Part shown: positions 8,618 through 17,763 of the stretch, piece after piece
How positions within the stretch are numbered: position 1 is the first letter of the stretch
How the letters are laid out: every line of letters begins with the position of its first letter
Origin: Labedella phragmitis
Lineage (GTDB): Bacteria; Actinomycetota; Actinomycetes; Actinomycetales; Microbacteriaceae
Direction: 5' to 3'
Length of the DNA stretch: 64,000 nt
Assembly (NCBI RefSeq): GCF_004078635.1
Contig: NZ_RZNB01000005.1
Location: 186,001 to 250,000 of the forward strand
Program-made: the position numbers and the translations under genes
Notes under the pieces: generated by a model
Database searches by the model: none
The model's input: the letters and a program-made list of their open reading frames with translations, nothing else
What the model was told of the DNA's origin: nothing

Positions 8618-10339
8618 ATGTCTAACTCAGCACTCCTCGACGGCACTCCGAGCGGCGACCCGTCGACGCTCCCCGAGACGGTCCTCGCGGTCGACGGCGT
8701 GAACGTCGACTTCTGGGTCGAAGGGGAGCTCTATCCCGCGGCGATCGACATGAACTACGAGGTCCGACGCGGCGAGGTCCTCGCGATCGTCGGCGAGTCG
8801 GGCTCGGGAAAGAGCACGAGCACCATGGCGCTCCTCGGGCTCCTCCCGCAGAACGCCCGCGTCACGGGCTCCATCAAGCTCCTCGACCGCGAGCTCAACG
8901 GCGTGCCGGAGTACGAACTGCGGAAGATCCGCGGAAACCAGATCGCGACGATCTTCCAGGAGCCGATGACGGCGCTCAACCCCGTCTACACGGTGGGCTT
9001 CCAGATCAGCGAGGCGCTCCGGTCGCACTTCGACATGTCGCCGACGGAAGCGAAGGCCCGCGCCGTCGAGCTCCTGACGATGGTCGAGATGCCGAACCCG
9101 GAGCAGTCGTACGACAAGTTCCCGCATCAGCTGTCCGGCGGCCAGCGCCAGCGGGCCATGATCGCGCAGTCGATCTCGTGCGATCCCCTCCTCCTCGTCG
9201 CCGACGAGCCGACGACGGCGCTCGACGTCACGGTCCAGGCGGAGATCCTCGACCTCATGCGCGACCTGCGCAAGCGGCTCGACTCGGCGATCATCCTCAT
9301 CACCCATGACATGGGTGTCGTCGCCGACCTCGCGGACCGCGTCCTCGTGATGAAGAACGGCGTCGTGGTCGAGGGCGGAACGGTGGGCGAGATCTTCACG
9401 GCCCCGAAGCACGCCTACACGCAGCAGCTCCTGTCCGCGGTCCCGCACCTCGGGCGGGGCGAGGTCGAGGTGACCGAGCGGCTCGAGGAGGCGCTCGAGG
9501 GTAAGCGCGACGCCGTCCTGTCATTCTCCGACGTCGCGATCGAGTACCCGAAGCGCGGCCGCATTCCGGCCTTCCGCGCGGCCGACGGCATCGACCTCGA
9601 GCTCTTCCCCGGTGAGATCGTCGGTCTCGTCGGGGAATCGGGCTCGGGCAAGACGACGCTCGGGCGCGCGGCCGTCGGCCTGCTGCCGATCGTGGAGGGG
9701 AAGCTCGTCTCGTGCGGGGTCGACATCTCGAACGCGACGCTCAAAGACCTGAAGCCGCTCCGACGCAAGGCGGGCATCGTCTTCCAGGACCCCGCGTCCT
9801 CGCTCAACCCGAGGATGCCGATCGGCGAGTCGATCGGCGAACCGATCTTCCTCGCGGGCGAGGCGAAGGGCGCAGACCTCGACAAGCGCGTCCAGACCCT
9901 GCTCGAGCAGGTGGAACTCCCGACGAGCTACCGCAACCGTTTCCCGCACGAATTGTCCGGCGGTCAGAAGCAGCGTGTCGGCATCGCGCGCGCCCTCGCG
10001 CTCCGTCCGGATCTGCTCGTCGCCGACGAGCCGACGAGCGCGCTCGACGTCTCCGTCCAGGCACGATTCCTCGACCTCCTGCAGGAGCTGCAGCAGCAAT
10101 TGCAGTTCGCGTGCCTCTTCATCAGCCACGACCTCGCGGTGGTGGATCGGCTCTCGCACCGCATCGCGGTCATGCGTAAGGGTAAACTGGTGGAACAGGG
10201 CACCGGCGATCAGATCCTCCGTGCCCCCGAAGACCCCTACACCCAGCGCCTCATCAGTGCCGTTCCTGTGCCTGATCCGGTCGAGCAGCGAGCTCGTCGA
10301 GAGGCGCGACACCAAGCCAAGCAGAAGGACCAGGGATAG
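8618..10339 (+). CDS. Fused peptide ABC transporter ATPase (DppD-DppF type)
   Basis: A double ATPase of 573 residues that powers the peptide importer. The first half has Walker A GESGSGKST (Lys65), signature LSGGQRQR and Walker B LLLVADEPTTALD. The second half has GESGSGKTT (Lys345), LSGGQKQR and LLVADEPTSALD. Each half ends with the oligopeptide-type C-terminal element (HAYTQQLLSAVP; EDPYTQRLISAVP). I chose the ATG at 8618, which has GGGA about 10 bases upstream; the ATGs at 8585 and 8606 lack a ribosome site, and 8585 would overlap the divergent gene. It belongs functionally with 3300-7908, although the PH-like gene separates them. typA follows after 4 bases. Confidence 0.93.
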   Translation: MSNSALLDGTPSGDPSTLPETVLAVDGVNVDFWVEGELYPAAIDMNYEVRRGEVLAIVGESGSGKSTSTMALLGLLPQNARVTGSIKLLDRELNGVPEYELRKIRGNQIATIFQEPMTALNPVYTVGFQISEALRSHFDMSPTEAKARAVELLTMVEMPNPEQSYDKFPHQLSGGQRQRAMIAQSISCDPLLLVADEPTTALDVTVQAEILDLMRDLRKRLDSAIILITHDMGVVADLADRVLVMKNGVVVEGGTVGEIFTAPKHAYTQQLLSAVPHLGRGEVEVTERLEEALEGKRDAVLSFSDVAIEYPKRGRIPAFRAADGIDLELFPGEIVGLVGESGSGKTTLGRAAVGLLPIVEGKLVSCGVDISNATLKDLKPLRRKAGIVFQDPASSLNPRMPIGESIGEPIFLAGEAKGADLDKRVQTLLEQVELPTSYRNRFPHELSGGQKQRVGIARALALRPDLLVADEPTSALDVSVQARFLDLLQELQQQLQFACLFISHDLAVVDRLSHRIAVMRKGKLVEQGTGDQILRAPEDPYTQRLISAVPVPDPVEQRARREARHQAKQKDQG

Positions 10340-10343
10340 AACT

Positions 10344-12251
10344 ATGGCGATTGCCACACGTGCTGACCTCCGTAACGTGGCGATCGTCGCACACGTCGAC
10401 CACGGCAAGACGACCCTCGTCGACGCCATGCTCCGTCAGACGAACTCGTTCGCGGAGCACGCCCACCTCGAAGACCGCGCGATGGACTCGAACGAGCTCG
10501 AGCGCGAGAAGGGCATCACGATCCTCGCCAAGAACACGGCGATCTCGTACAACGGTGTCCACGCGACCGACGGTCCGATCACGATCAACGTGATCGACAC
10601 GCCGGGCCACGCCGACTTCGGCGGAGAGGTCGAGCGCGGCCTCTCCATGGTCGACGGCGTTGTGCTCCTCGTCGACGCGAGCGAGGGTCCGCTCCCGCAG
10701 ACGCGGTTCGTGCTCCGCAAGGCGCTCGAGGCGAAGCTTCCCGTGATCCTCCTCGTCAACAAAACCGATCGTCCCGATGCGCGCATCGACGAGGTCGTCG
10801 CCGAGAGCCAGGACCTGCTCATCGGTCTGGCCTCCGACCTCTCGGAGGACGTGCCGGACCTCGACCTCGACGCCGTCCTCGACGTGCCCGTCGTCTACGC
10901 GTCCGGCAAGGCCGGCCGCGCGTCGACGACGAAGCCCGACAACGGCTCGCTGCCCGACAACGAGGACCTCGAGCCGTTGTTCGACGCGATTCTCACGCAC
11001 ATCCCGGCGCCGACGTACGACGACGAGCACCCGCTCCAGGCGCACGTGACGAACCTCGACTCCTCGCCGTTCCTCGGTCGTCTCGCCCTCCTGCGCGTGT
11101 TCAACGGCACGCTCAAGAAGGGCCAGACGGTCGCGTGGGTCCGTCACGACGGCGACGTGCACAACGTCCGCGTCACCGAACTCATGATCACGAAGGCCCT
11201 CGACCGCTACCCGGCTGAGAGCGCCGGACCCGGCGACATCGTCGCCGTCGCCGGCTTCGCCGACATCATGATCGGCGACACCCTCGCCGATCCCGACGAC
11301 GTGCGCCCTCTCCCGGGCATCACGGTCGACGATCCCGCTATCTCGATGACGATCGGCACCAACACCTCGCCGCTCGTCGGCAAGGTGAAGGGCCACAAGC
11401 TCACGGCGCGCATGGTCAAGGACCGTCTCGACCGCGAGCTCATCGGCAACGTCTCGCTCAAGGTCCTCGACATCGGGCGGCCCGACGCGTGGGAGGTGCA
11501 GGGCCGAGGAGAGCTCGCACTCGCGATCCTCGTCGAGCAGATGCGGCGCGAAGGCTACGAGCTCACCGTCGGCAAGCCGCAGGTCGTCACGAAGCGGATC
11601 GACGGCAAGATCCACGAGCCGTACGAGCACCTCACGATCGACGTCCCCGAGGAGCACCTCGGCGCGATCACGCAGCTCCTCGCTGCCCGCAAGGGTCGCA
11701 TGGAGAACATGTCGAACCACGGCACGGGCTGGGTCCGCATGGAGTTCATCGTCCCGTCGCGCGGCCTCATCGGCTTCCGCACCGAGTTCCTCACGCTCAC
11801 GCGCGGAACCGGCATCGCCAACGCCATCTCGCACGGCTACGGCGAGTGGGCCGGCCAGATCGTCACCCGCCAGAACGGCTCGATCGTCGCGGACCGTTCC
11901 GGCGTCGTCACACCGTTCGCGATCATCGCGCTCCAGGAGCGCATGACGTTCTTCGTGAACCCGACCGAAGAGGTCTACGAGGGCATGGTCATCGGCGAGA
12001 ACTCCCGCGCCGACGACATGGACGTCAACATCACGAAGGAGAAGAAGCTGACCAACATGCGTCAGTCGACCTCCGACACGTTCGAGTCGATGACCCCGTC
12101 GCGCCAGCTCACTCTCGAGGAGAGCCTCGAATTCGCCCGCGAGGACGAGTGCGTCGAGGTCACACCCGAGATGGTCCGCATCCGCAAGGTCGAGCTCGAT
12201 CAGAACGCTCGCGCCCGCCTCACCTCGCGGCTCAAGAAGCAGTCCGAGTAG
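10344..12251 (+). CDS. typA: Ribosome-associated GTPase TypA/BipA
   Basis: Translational GTPase of the EF-G superfamily, 635 residues, with roles in 50S assembly, stress and low-temperature growth in other bacteria. Motifs: G1 AHVDHGKTT (Lys22), G2 region EREKGITI, G3 DTPGHADF, G4 NKTD. Domains II and III and the TypA-specific C-terminal region ([16 protein letters not shown]) are complete. The ATG at 10344 is preceded by AGGGA and lies 4 bases after the ABC ATPase stop. The frame is open much further upstream, but that part is out of frame with the ATPase and non-homologous. A 22-bp hairpin ends the unit. Confidence 0.97.
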   Translation: MAIATRADLRNVAIVAHVDHGKTTLVDAMLRQTNSFAEHAHLEDRAMDSNELEREKGITILAKNTAISYNGVHATDGPITINVIDTPGHADFGGEVERGLSMVDGVVLLVDASEGPLPQTRFVLRKALEAKLPVILLVNKTDRPDARIDEVVAESQDLLIGLASDLSEDVPDLDLDAVLDVPVVYASGKAGRASTTKPDNGSLPDNEDLEPLFDAILTHIPAPTYDDEHPLQAHVTNLDSSPFLGRLALLRVFNGTLKKGQTVAWVRHDGDVHNVRVTELMITKALDRYPAESAGPGDIVAVAGFADIMIGDTLADPDDVRPLPGITVDDPAISMTIGTNTSPLVGKVKGHKLTARMVKDRLDRELIGNVSLKVLDIGRPDAWEVQGRGELALAILVEQMRREGYELTVGKPQVVTKRIDGKIHEPYEHLTIDVPEEHLGAITQLLAARKGRMENMSNHGTGWVRMEFIVPSRGLIGFRTEFLTLTRGTGIANAISHGYGEWAGQIVTRQNGSIVADRSGVVTPFAIIALQERMTFFVNPTEEVYEGMVIGENSRADDMDVNITKEKKLTNMRQSTSDTFESMTPSRQLTLEESLEFAREDECVEVTPEMVRIRKVELDQNARARLTSRLKKQSE

Positions 12252-12276
12252 TCGTCGGCCCGTCGGCCCACGAGCA

Positions 12277-12324
12277 CACGACGACGCTGCCCCCTCGATG
12301 ATTCGAGGGGGCAGCGTCGTCGTG
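12277..12324. terminator. Bidirectional terminator between typA and the kinase gene
   Basis: A perfect 22-bp stem (12277-12298 with 12303-12324) with a 4-base loop, the strongest hairpin in the window. It lies 25 bases after the typA stop and 9 bases beyond the stop of the convergent kinase gene, so it should serve both. Confidence 0.85.
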
Positions 12325-12333
12325 CGAGGGGTG

Positions 12334-13227
12334 TCAGGGATTCTCGGGCAGGAGCACCTGCGCGAAGGTGTGCGCCGCGAGGGCCGCCATGTCCGGGTCG
12401 TCGTCGGAGTGCGCGTCGAGCGCGGTCGCGAGGACGAGCGCCCACGCCCGCGCTCGACGCCAGTCGGCCGCTTCATACCCGCGCGCTTCGTCCGCGGTCA
12501 CCCGGAACTCGGCTCGCGCGTCCGCCTCGAAGAAGAGCCACCCGGCGGCGAGGTCGGTCACGGGATCACCGGCGCACACATCGCCGAAGTCGATGAGCGC
12601 GACGAGTCGGCCGTCCTCGACGAGGACGTTGCCCGGGTGCGGGTCCCCATGGAGCCAGACGGGCTCCCGCTGCCACGGCCGCGTGTCGACGAGCTCCGTC
12701 CACAGCTCGGCGAGGGCCGGGGCAGCAGGGGACGGCGACGCGGTGAGGCGACCGCGGACAGCGACGTCGCGGAGTCGCAGATCGACGCCGCGCACGGGAT
12801 TGTGCGGCGCGTCGGCGGGAGCGGGCACGTGGAGCGCCGTGAGTGTGTCGGCGAGCGGGCGTGCAAGAGGCGCACGCTCCGCGGCCGCCAGGCCGAGTGC
12901 CGAACGGCCGGGCAACCACGGCGCGACGGTCCAGGACCACGGGTAGCGCCAGGTCGGCCGTCCGGTGCGCTCGGGCACGGGGACCGGCACGGGAAGGAGT
13001 GCTGCCAGTTCCGGGAGCCACCTCGCCTCGTGCTCGATGAGCACCGCGGACGCCTCGCGCCGGGGGAGCCTCACGACGAGGTCGTCACCCAAGCGGTACA
13101 GCGTATTGTCCCAGCCGTTCGTGATCAGGCGCAGCGGCCGATCGGCCAGATCGGGGTGCTGCTCGGCGAGGAGCTCGGCGACCAGTCGGTCGTCCACGAG
13201 CACGTCGGCGTCGGGTGTGCGACCCAT
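12334..13227 (-). CDS. Aminoglycoside phosphotransferase-family small-molecule kinase
   Basis: A 297-residue APH-fold kinase. It shows the nucleotide-pocket region NGWDNTLYRLGDDLVVRLPR, the catalytic loop VWLHGDPHPGNVLV and the metal-binding IDFGD, so the active site looks complete. The acceptor is unknown: the family includes antibiotic, homoserine, choline and sugar kinases, so resistance should not be assumed. The ATG at 13227 (MGRTPDADVLVDD) is preferred to an upstream in-frame start that would overlap efeB. It lies 22 bases downstream of efeB on the same strand and could be cotranscribed with efeUOB. Confidence 0.85.
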   Translation of the reverse strand: MGRTPDADVLVDDRLVAELLAEQHPDLADRPLRLITNGWDNTLYRLGDDLVVRLPRREASAVLIEHEARWLPELAALLPVPVPVPERTGRPTWRYPWSWTVAPWLPGRSALGLAAAERAPLARPLADTLTALHVPAPADAPHNPVRGVDLRLRDVAVRGRLTASPSPAAPALAELWTELVDTRPWQREPVWLHGDPHPGNVLVEDGRLVALIDFGDVCAGDPVTDLAAGWLFFEADARAEFRVTADEARGYEAADWRRARAWALVLATALDAHSDDDPDMAALAAHTFAQVLLPENP

Positions 13228-13249
13228 CGTTGCCTCTTCCCCGTGCGGC

Positions 13250-14560
13250 TCAGGACTCGAACAGTCTCCGACCGATGTACTCATTCTCGCGTGCTCCCGG
13301 AGGCACGGCGAACACGGCGGACCCGATGTGCTTGAGGTATTCCGCGAGGGCGTCCGTCGCGATGGCCTCCTGGACGGCCACGAAGTTGCCGACGGATCGT
13401 TGGAAGCTGATGAAGAACAGGCCGGCGTCGAGCGTTCCGAGGGGATCGCTGCCGTCGACGTAGTTGTACCCGCGTCGAAGGAGTCGAATCCCTCCGACGT
13501 TGCTCGGATGCGCCCGCCGCACGTGCGACGTCGGATCGATGAGCGGTTCGCCCGCTGCGCCCGTGGTCGCGAAGTCGGGTTCCGAGAACTCCGTGCCTCC
13601 GGACAGGGGAGCGCCCTCGCCCTTCGACCGGCCGATCACGCGTTCCTGCTCGAGCCGTTGCTGCCGATCCCAGACCTCGATGATCATCCGGATCTTGCGG
13701 GTGACGAGATAGCTCCCGCCGCGCATCCAATCGACGTCCTCGCCGCCCGCCCACACCCACTCGTCGACCGCCGAACGATCCTCGAGCTTGAGGTTCGCCG
13801 TCCCGTCCTTGAAGCCGAAGAGGTTGCGGGGCGTCTTCTGCGCCGTCGAGGTCGAGGAGGTCCGGCCGAAGCCGAGCTGCGACCACGCGACGGATGCTCG
13901 CCCGAAGGCGATCCGGCTGAGGTTGCGGATGGCGTGGACCGCTACTTGCGGATCGTCGGCGCACGCCTGGATGCACAGATCGCCGTCGCTCCACTCGGGG
14001 CGGAGGGCGTCACCGGCGAACCGCGGCAGCCGCTCGAGACCGGGAGGCCGGCGCGCCGCGATCCCGAATCGATCGACGCCGTCTTGACCTGTGAAGAGCG
14101 TCGGACCGAAACCGAAGGTGATCGTCAGCCCGCTCGGCGGAAGGTCGAGGGCCTCTCCGGTGTCGTCGGGAGGAGCGATGTCGGGACCGCCGAGCGCGCC
14201 GTCCTCCGAGACGTCGAGACCCGCGGTCAAGCGCGCCGCCGCCGCGGTCCAATCGGACAGGAGCTCGATGAGCCCGGCGCGGTCGAGCGAGGCAGACACG
14301 GTGAACGCGGCGAAGTGCAGCCGGTCCTGCGCCGGGGTCGTGATCCCCGATTGGTGCTCCCCGTAGAACGGATACGTCGTGGTTGTTTGGGGGGCACCTG
14401 CTGTCAACGGACTCGTCGACGCGAGGGCGACGCCTCCCGCCGCTCCGGCCGCCAACCCCGCGGCTCCAGCGGAGACGAGCCCGAGGAGGCCGCGCCGTGA
14501 GACGCCGCGGACCGGCCGGTCCCCGTCGTCGGGGGCGTCGTCCGTCGTCGGTGCGTCCAT
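13250..14560 (-). CDS. efeB: Dye-decolorizing peroxidase / deferrochelatase EfeB
   Basis: Tat-exported haem peroxidase of the EfeUOB ferrous-iron uptake system; homologues oxidise Fe(II) or release iron from haem. The 436-residue protein opens with a twin-arginine signal (VSRRGLLGLVSAGAAGLAAG). The DyP motif appears as FGFKDGTANL, with the distal aspartate and the GxxDG signature, and the proximal haem histidine lies in SHVRRAHP. The start at 14560 (MDAPTTDD) is 4 bases after the efeO stop; longer forms would overlap efeO. It is the last iron gene of the operon. The TatB encoded at 28767 belongs to the export route it needs. Confidence 0.95.
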   Translation of the reverse strand: MDAPTTDDAPDDGDRPVRGVSRRGLLGLVSAGAAGLAAGAAGGVALASTSPLTAGAPQTTTTYPFYGEHQSGITTPAQDRLHFAAFTVSASLDRAGLIELLSDWTAAAARLTAGLDVSEDGALGGPDIAPPDDTGEALDLPPSGLTITFGFGPTLFTGQDGVDRFGIAARRPPGLERLPRFAGDALRPEWSDGDLCIQACADDPQVAVHAIRNLSRIAFGRASVAWSQLGFGRTSSTSTAQKTPRNLFGFKDGTANLKLEDRSAVDEWVWAGGEDVDWMRGGSYLVTRKIRMIIEVWDRQQRLEQERVIGRSKGEGAPLSGGTEFSEPDFATTGAAGEPLIDPTSHVRRAHPSNVGGIRLLRRGYNYVDGSDPLGTLDAGLFFISFQRSVGNFVAVQEAIATDALAEYLKHIGSAVFAVPPGARENEYIGRRLFES

Positions 14561-14564
14561 GCGC

Positions 14565-15779
14565 CTAGGAGACCCCGAGAACGGTGCTCGTGAGGCGCGA
14601 GAGCGGTTCGGCGAGGGCGTTGACCGCGTCGGACAGTTCCTTCTTGTCGCCGTCGTCGAGCTCACCGTACGCGACGAAGCCGTCCTCGATGCTGCCGTAT
14701 TCGGCGAGGAGGGTCTCGAGCGCCGCGAACTGCGTCGTGATGTCGTCGACGAGCGCGGCCCCGTCCTCTCCGTGCGCGATCGCGATGTCCTCGACGTTGC
14801 CGAACGCGACCTTCGCGCCCTGGACGTTCGCGGCGAAGTCGGTGAGATCGGTGCCGGACCACCAGTCCTCCTCGCCCGTGATCTTGCCAGAGGCGACCTC
14901 GTCGAGCAGCGCGATCGCGCCGTTGCTGATGTCGCCGAGCGACACCGTGAACGCGTCGTCGGTCACGAGGTCGTGCAACTCGGCGACGTCGGCAACGAGG
15001 CCGTCGGCGAAGGCCGTGCGCTGCTCGGCAGTCGACGGGGCCCAATCGACGGTCGCGTCGCTCCCGTCCGAGTTGAGCGCCCCGGGCGCCGGCGGCCACA
15101 GGTCCTTCTCGATGCGGTGGAAGCCGGTCCAATCGAGTCCGTCGGCGACGGCGTCGACCTCGCGGAAGTCGATCTTCGGGTCGAGGTCGCCGAAAGCCTC
15201 GGCGGTCGGCTCGACGCGCTCGTAGAAGACGCGCGTCGACGCGAAGAGGGATCGCGCGAGGTCGTCGTCGCCCGCGGCGTACGCATCGGTGAACGACTGG
15301 ACGGCGGGGATCAGTTCACCCACTTGCGACCGGATGTAGGCGACGTAATTCGTGACGGCGGCGTCGGTGAGTTCCTGCTCGTCGTCGCTGATCGCCGCGG
15401 ACTCGCCGCTCACGGTGAACTCGGCGAGGCCGACGGGAGCGCCGACCTGCTGGAACTTGCACGCCGTGAAGTAGGTGCCGGCGGGCAGCTGCGCGACGTA
15501 GCCGACCGTCTGCCCCGGCGCGACGTTCTCCTTCTCGCCGACGATGCGCAGCTTGTCCTCCGCGAGGATCTCGAACTCGTTGACGTCGGTGCCCTCGTTG
15601 CTGAGGGTGAAGGTCACCGCTCCCGCCGATGCCGCATCGGCCGAGACGGCACACGTGTCGTCGGTGATGCTCACGCTGAGGGCTGCGGCATCGTCGGTCG
15701 GCGTGTTGGGCACGCACCCCGTGAGGGCGAGGGCGATGAGGCCACCACCGCTGAGAGCGGCGAGAAGGCGTCGGGACAT
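14565..15779 (-). CDS. efeO: Iron uptake lipoprotein EfeO (cupredoxin + M75 imelysin-like domain)
   Basis: Extracytoplasmic iron/copper-binding component of EfeUOB, 404 residues. A lipobox (LALTGC) near residue 22 predicts a lipoprotein. A cupredoxin-like domain (about residues 35-130, with TACKFQQVGAPVG near its end) is followed by an imelysin/M75 domain carrying the conserved HxxE in GFHRIEKDLW. It is thought to bind iron and hand it to the permease. It lies between efeU (90-base gap) and efeB (4-base gap) on the same strand. Confidence 0.94.
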   Translation of the reverse strand: MSRRLLAALSGGGLIALALTGCVPNTPTDDAAALSVSITDDTCAVSADAASAGAVTFTLSNEGTDVNEFEILAEDKLRIVGEKENVAPGQTVGYVAQLPAGTYFTACKFQQVGAPVGLAEFTVSGESAAISDDEQELTDAAVTNYVAYIRSQVGELIPAVQSFTDAYAAGDDDLARSLFASTRVFYERVEPTAEAFGDLDPKIDFREVDAVADGLDWTGFHRIEKDLWPPAPGALNSDGSDATVDWAPSTAEQRTAFADGLVADVAELHDLVTDDAFTVSLGDISNGAIALLDEVASGKITGEEDWWSGTDLTDFAANVQGAKVAFGNVEDIAIAHGEDGAALVDDITTQFAALETLLAEYGSIEDGFVAYGELDDGDKKELSDAVNALAEPLSRLTSTVLGVS

Positions 15780-15869
15780 GGGGACTCCTGTCGAAAGTGG
15801 TGAGCGAAGCGATGGGCGTGCGTCCCGGTAGCGGGAACGGCGGGGGAGGAGCGCCGGCGATGCGGGGTC

Positions 15870-16730
15870 TCAGGCGGGCGAGCCGACGACGTCCGTCGGT
15901 CCGGCGCGGTCCGAGACGGATCGCGACCCGCCCCCGGTGGTGCGGGCGACGAAGAGCGCGAGCACGACGACGAGGTACACGATCCAGGCCGTGAGCTGGA
16001 CCCACGTCGGCGTCGGGGTGAAGTTGAGGATCCCGGCGAGCAGGGTCCCGTACCAGCTCGTCGGCGGTACGGCCGCGCTCAGATCGACGGCGGCGACGCC
16101 CCAGCCGGGCAGGACGGCGGCCTCCTGGAGGTCGCCGATGCCGTAGACGAGGATCCCGGCGGCGACGACGATGAGGAAGACCCCTGTCCAGCGGAAGAAA
16201 CGCGAGAGGTCGACGTGCACGAGGCCGCGATTGATGAGCCACGCGACGAGGACGGCGATGAGGATCCCGACGAGGGCCGCGAGCGTGCCCGTCGCAGCGT
16301 TCTGCGACGAGGACGCGGATGCCCACAGCAGCAGGGCGGTCTCGATGCCCTCCCGCCCGACGCTCACGAGGCCGATGAGCACGACGGCGATTCCCGAGGA
16401 CCCGATCGCGGCGTCGAGCTTCGACCGGAGGTCGCGCGTCAGGTCGCGCGCGTTGGACGCCATCCAGAAGATCATCCAGGTGACGAGCGCCACCGCCAGC
16501 AGGGAGAAGACGCCGCCGAGGATCTCCTGCGCCTGGAAGGACAACCCGTACGGCCCCCACGTGAGGACCGCCCCGACGGCGAGCGAGAGGACGACGGCTG
16601 CAGCGACGCCCGTCCAGAGCCGGGGGAGCACGTCACGCCGACCGATCCGATCGACGTACGCCACGAGGATGCCGATCACGAGGGCCGCTTCGAGGCCTTC
16701 TCGGAGACCGATCAGCAGGCTGGCGAACAC
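15870..16730 (-). CDS. efeU: Ferrous/ferric iron permease EfeU (FTR1 family)
   Basis: Membrane permease of the Efe iron importer, 286 residues with about seven helices. Both FTR1-type iron-binding REGxE motifs are present: LREGLEA near the N-terminus and GREGIETAL in helix 4. I place the start at the GTG at 16730, directly before FASLLIGLREGLEA and preceded by AAGGG. The open frame extends about 375 bases further upstream but has no family similarity and passes through the DtxR-like box. It is first gene of the efeUOB operon. The C-terminus is a short hydrophilic tail. Confidence 0.94.
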   Translation of the reverse strand: MFASLLIGLREGLEAALVIGILVAYVDRIGRRDVLPRLWTGVAAAVVLSLAVGAVLTWGPYGLSFQAQEILGGVFSLLAVALVTWMIFWMASNARDLTRDLRSKLDAAIGSSGIAVVLIGLVSVGREGIETALLLWASASSSQNAATGTLAALVGILIAVLVAWLINRGLVHVDLSRFFRWTGVFLIVVAAGILVYGIGDLQEAAVLPGWGVAAVDLSAAVPPTSWYGTLLAGILNFTPTPTWVQLTAWIVYLVVVLALFVARTTGGGSRSVSDRAGPTDVVGSPA

Positions 16731-16828
16731 GATGGCCCTTCGGGGAGGATCCGGTCGCGCGATCGGCCGGGACGGTGGGAGGGTCGAGTGGTGGGGGACG
16801 TCCGGCGGCGGGACCGGATCGTCGTAGC

Positions 16829-16847
16829 TGAGGGAAGGCTTGCCTAA
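16829..16847 (-). promoter_or_regulatory. DtxR/IdeR-type iron box upstream of efeUOB
   Basis: On the minus strand the 19-mer TTAGGCAAGCCTTCCCTCA matches the DtxR/IdeR consensus TTAGGTTAGSCTAACCTAA at 14 of 19 positions. The first half-site and the central AGSCT are intact. It lies about 100 bases upstream of the efeU GTG and 58 bases upstream of the divergent 16905 gene, so iron-replete repression of efeUOB is the likely role. Confidence 0.65.
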
Positions 16848-16892
16848 CCCGAGCCCCTCCGACGATAGCCATGGCTCGAGCGGTTGTCCAGA

Positions 16893-16904
16893 TAGACTTG
16901 CCCG
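16893..16904 (+). promoter_or_regulatory. Leaderless-type -10 box of the 16905 gene
   Basis: TAGACT ends six bases before the GTG start, a spacing that puts the transcription start at or next to the start codon. No Shine-Dalgarno sequence is present. Confidence 0.5.
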
Positions 16905-17432
16905 GTGACCGCGAACCACGGCGACGGGCCCGCCGCGAGGACATCGGACTCCCCGTTCGAGCCGTGGCCTGGCACCGACGCCCGTGCGGACCATTCGGCG
17001 CCTCCCGTCGCCGACGCGACTCCGAGTCTCGCTTCCCGCATCGTGACCGCCGTTCTCGGCCTCGTCGTCGGCGTGGTCTACGGTGCCGTCGGGACCGTCG
17101 CTCACCCGCTCGCCGTGTCCATCGGGTCGCTCTCCATCCCGTACGGCCTCGTCATCGCGCTCGTGGGAGTGCTGGCACTGTTCGTGGGGTTCCGCCTCGT
17201 CGTGGGAGGGAGACTCGCGGCCGTCGGAGCGGCGATCGGGGTGGTCGGCATCGTCTCGCTGTTCTCCCTCGAGAGCGTCGGCGGTTCGATCCTCATCCGC
17301 GAGGGGCTCGCCGGGTCCGTGTGGCTCGTCGGACCGGCGCTCCTCGGCGCTCTCGTGATCGCATGGCCATCACTCCCGACGCGCGCGCATAGACTGGAAG
17401 CTCCCGACGTGAAGGAGCCCCACACACCGTGA
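16905..17432 (+). CDS. Small four-helix membrane protein, DUF6113-like
   Basis: A 175-residue protein of unknown function. About 45 polar residues precede four hydrophobic segments (from RIVTAVLGLVVGVVYGAVG to WLVGPALLGALVIAW). I associate it with the actinobacterial DUF6113 type on layout and neighbourhood, not on a diagnostic motif. The start is the GTG at 16905 behind a leaderless-type TAGACT box. Its 3' end overlaps the ferredoxin start by 4 bases, so the two are probably translated together. It is divergent from efeUOB. Confidence 0.65.
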   Translation: MTANHGDGPAARTSDSPFEPWPGTDARADHSAPPVADATPSLASRIVTAVLGLVVGVVYGAVGTVAHPLAVSIGSLSIPYGLVIALVGVLALFVGFRLVVGGRLAAVGAAIGVVGIVSLFSLESVGGSILIREGLAGSVWLVGPALLGALVIAWPSLPTRAHRLEAPDVKEPHTP

Positions 17433-17749
17433 CGTACGTGATCGCCCTTCCCTGCGTCGATGTGAAGGACCGCGCCTGCATCGACGAATGTCCCGTCGAC
17501 TGCATCTACGAGGGCGACCGTTCCCTCTACATCCACCCCGACGAGTGCGTGGACTGCGGAGCGTGCGAGCCGGTCTGCCCCGTCGAGGCGATCTACTACG
17601 AGGACGACCTCCCCGCGGAATGGTCCGACTACTACACCGCGAACGTCGAGTTCTTCGAGGACATCGGATCCCCGGGCGGAGCCGCGAAGGTCGGTGTGAT
17701 CCACAAGGACCACCCCGTCATCGCCGCGCTGCCTCCCCAGGCTCACTGA
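17429..17749 (+). CDS. fdxA: Seven-iron ferredoxin [3Fe-4S][4Fe-4S]
   Basis: A 106-residue soluble electron carrier. The first cluster region is CVDVKDRACIDECPVDC; the second (CVDCGACEPVCP) is a canonical CxxCxxCxxxCP. The long acidic C-terminal extension is typical of actinobacterial FdxA/FdxC proteins. The start is a GTG 9 bases after GAAGGAG. An upstream TAGACT (17390-17395) could be a -10 box inside the preceding gene. dapC follows 14 bases later. This ferredoxin-dapC pairing is, as I recall, common in actinobacteria. Confidence 0.94.
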   Translation: MTYVIALPCVDVKDRACIDECPVDCIYEGDRSLYIHPDECVDCGACEPVCPVEAIYYEDDLPAEWSDYYTANVEFFEDIGSPGGAAKVGVIHKDHPVIAALPPQAH

Positions 17750-17763
17750 CGGCTGGGCGACGC

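Noticed and set aside
7909-8625. 238-codon plus-strand frame just after the oppC permease
   Set aside because: Low-complexity Arg/His/Gly shadow of the PH-like membrane gene, which has clear helices on the minus strand.
10254-12476. 740-codon minus-strand frame opposite typA
   Set aside because: Complementary strand of a highly conserved gene with the usual high-GC lack of stop codons; composition is that of a shadow.
12334-13227. Antibiotic-resistance aminoglycoside phosphotransferase
   Set aside because: The fold is shared by many metabolic kinases, there is no mobile context, and no resistance-specific substrate motif is visible.
16731-17105. N-terminal extension of EfeU
   Set aside because: The extension lacks homology, crosses the iron box and would overlap the divergent gene's promoter; FTR1 proteins begin just before the first REGLE.
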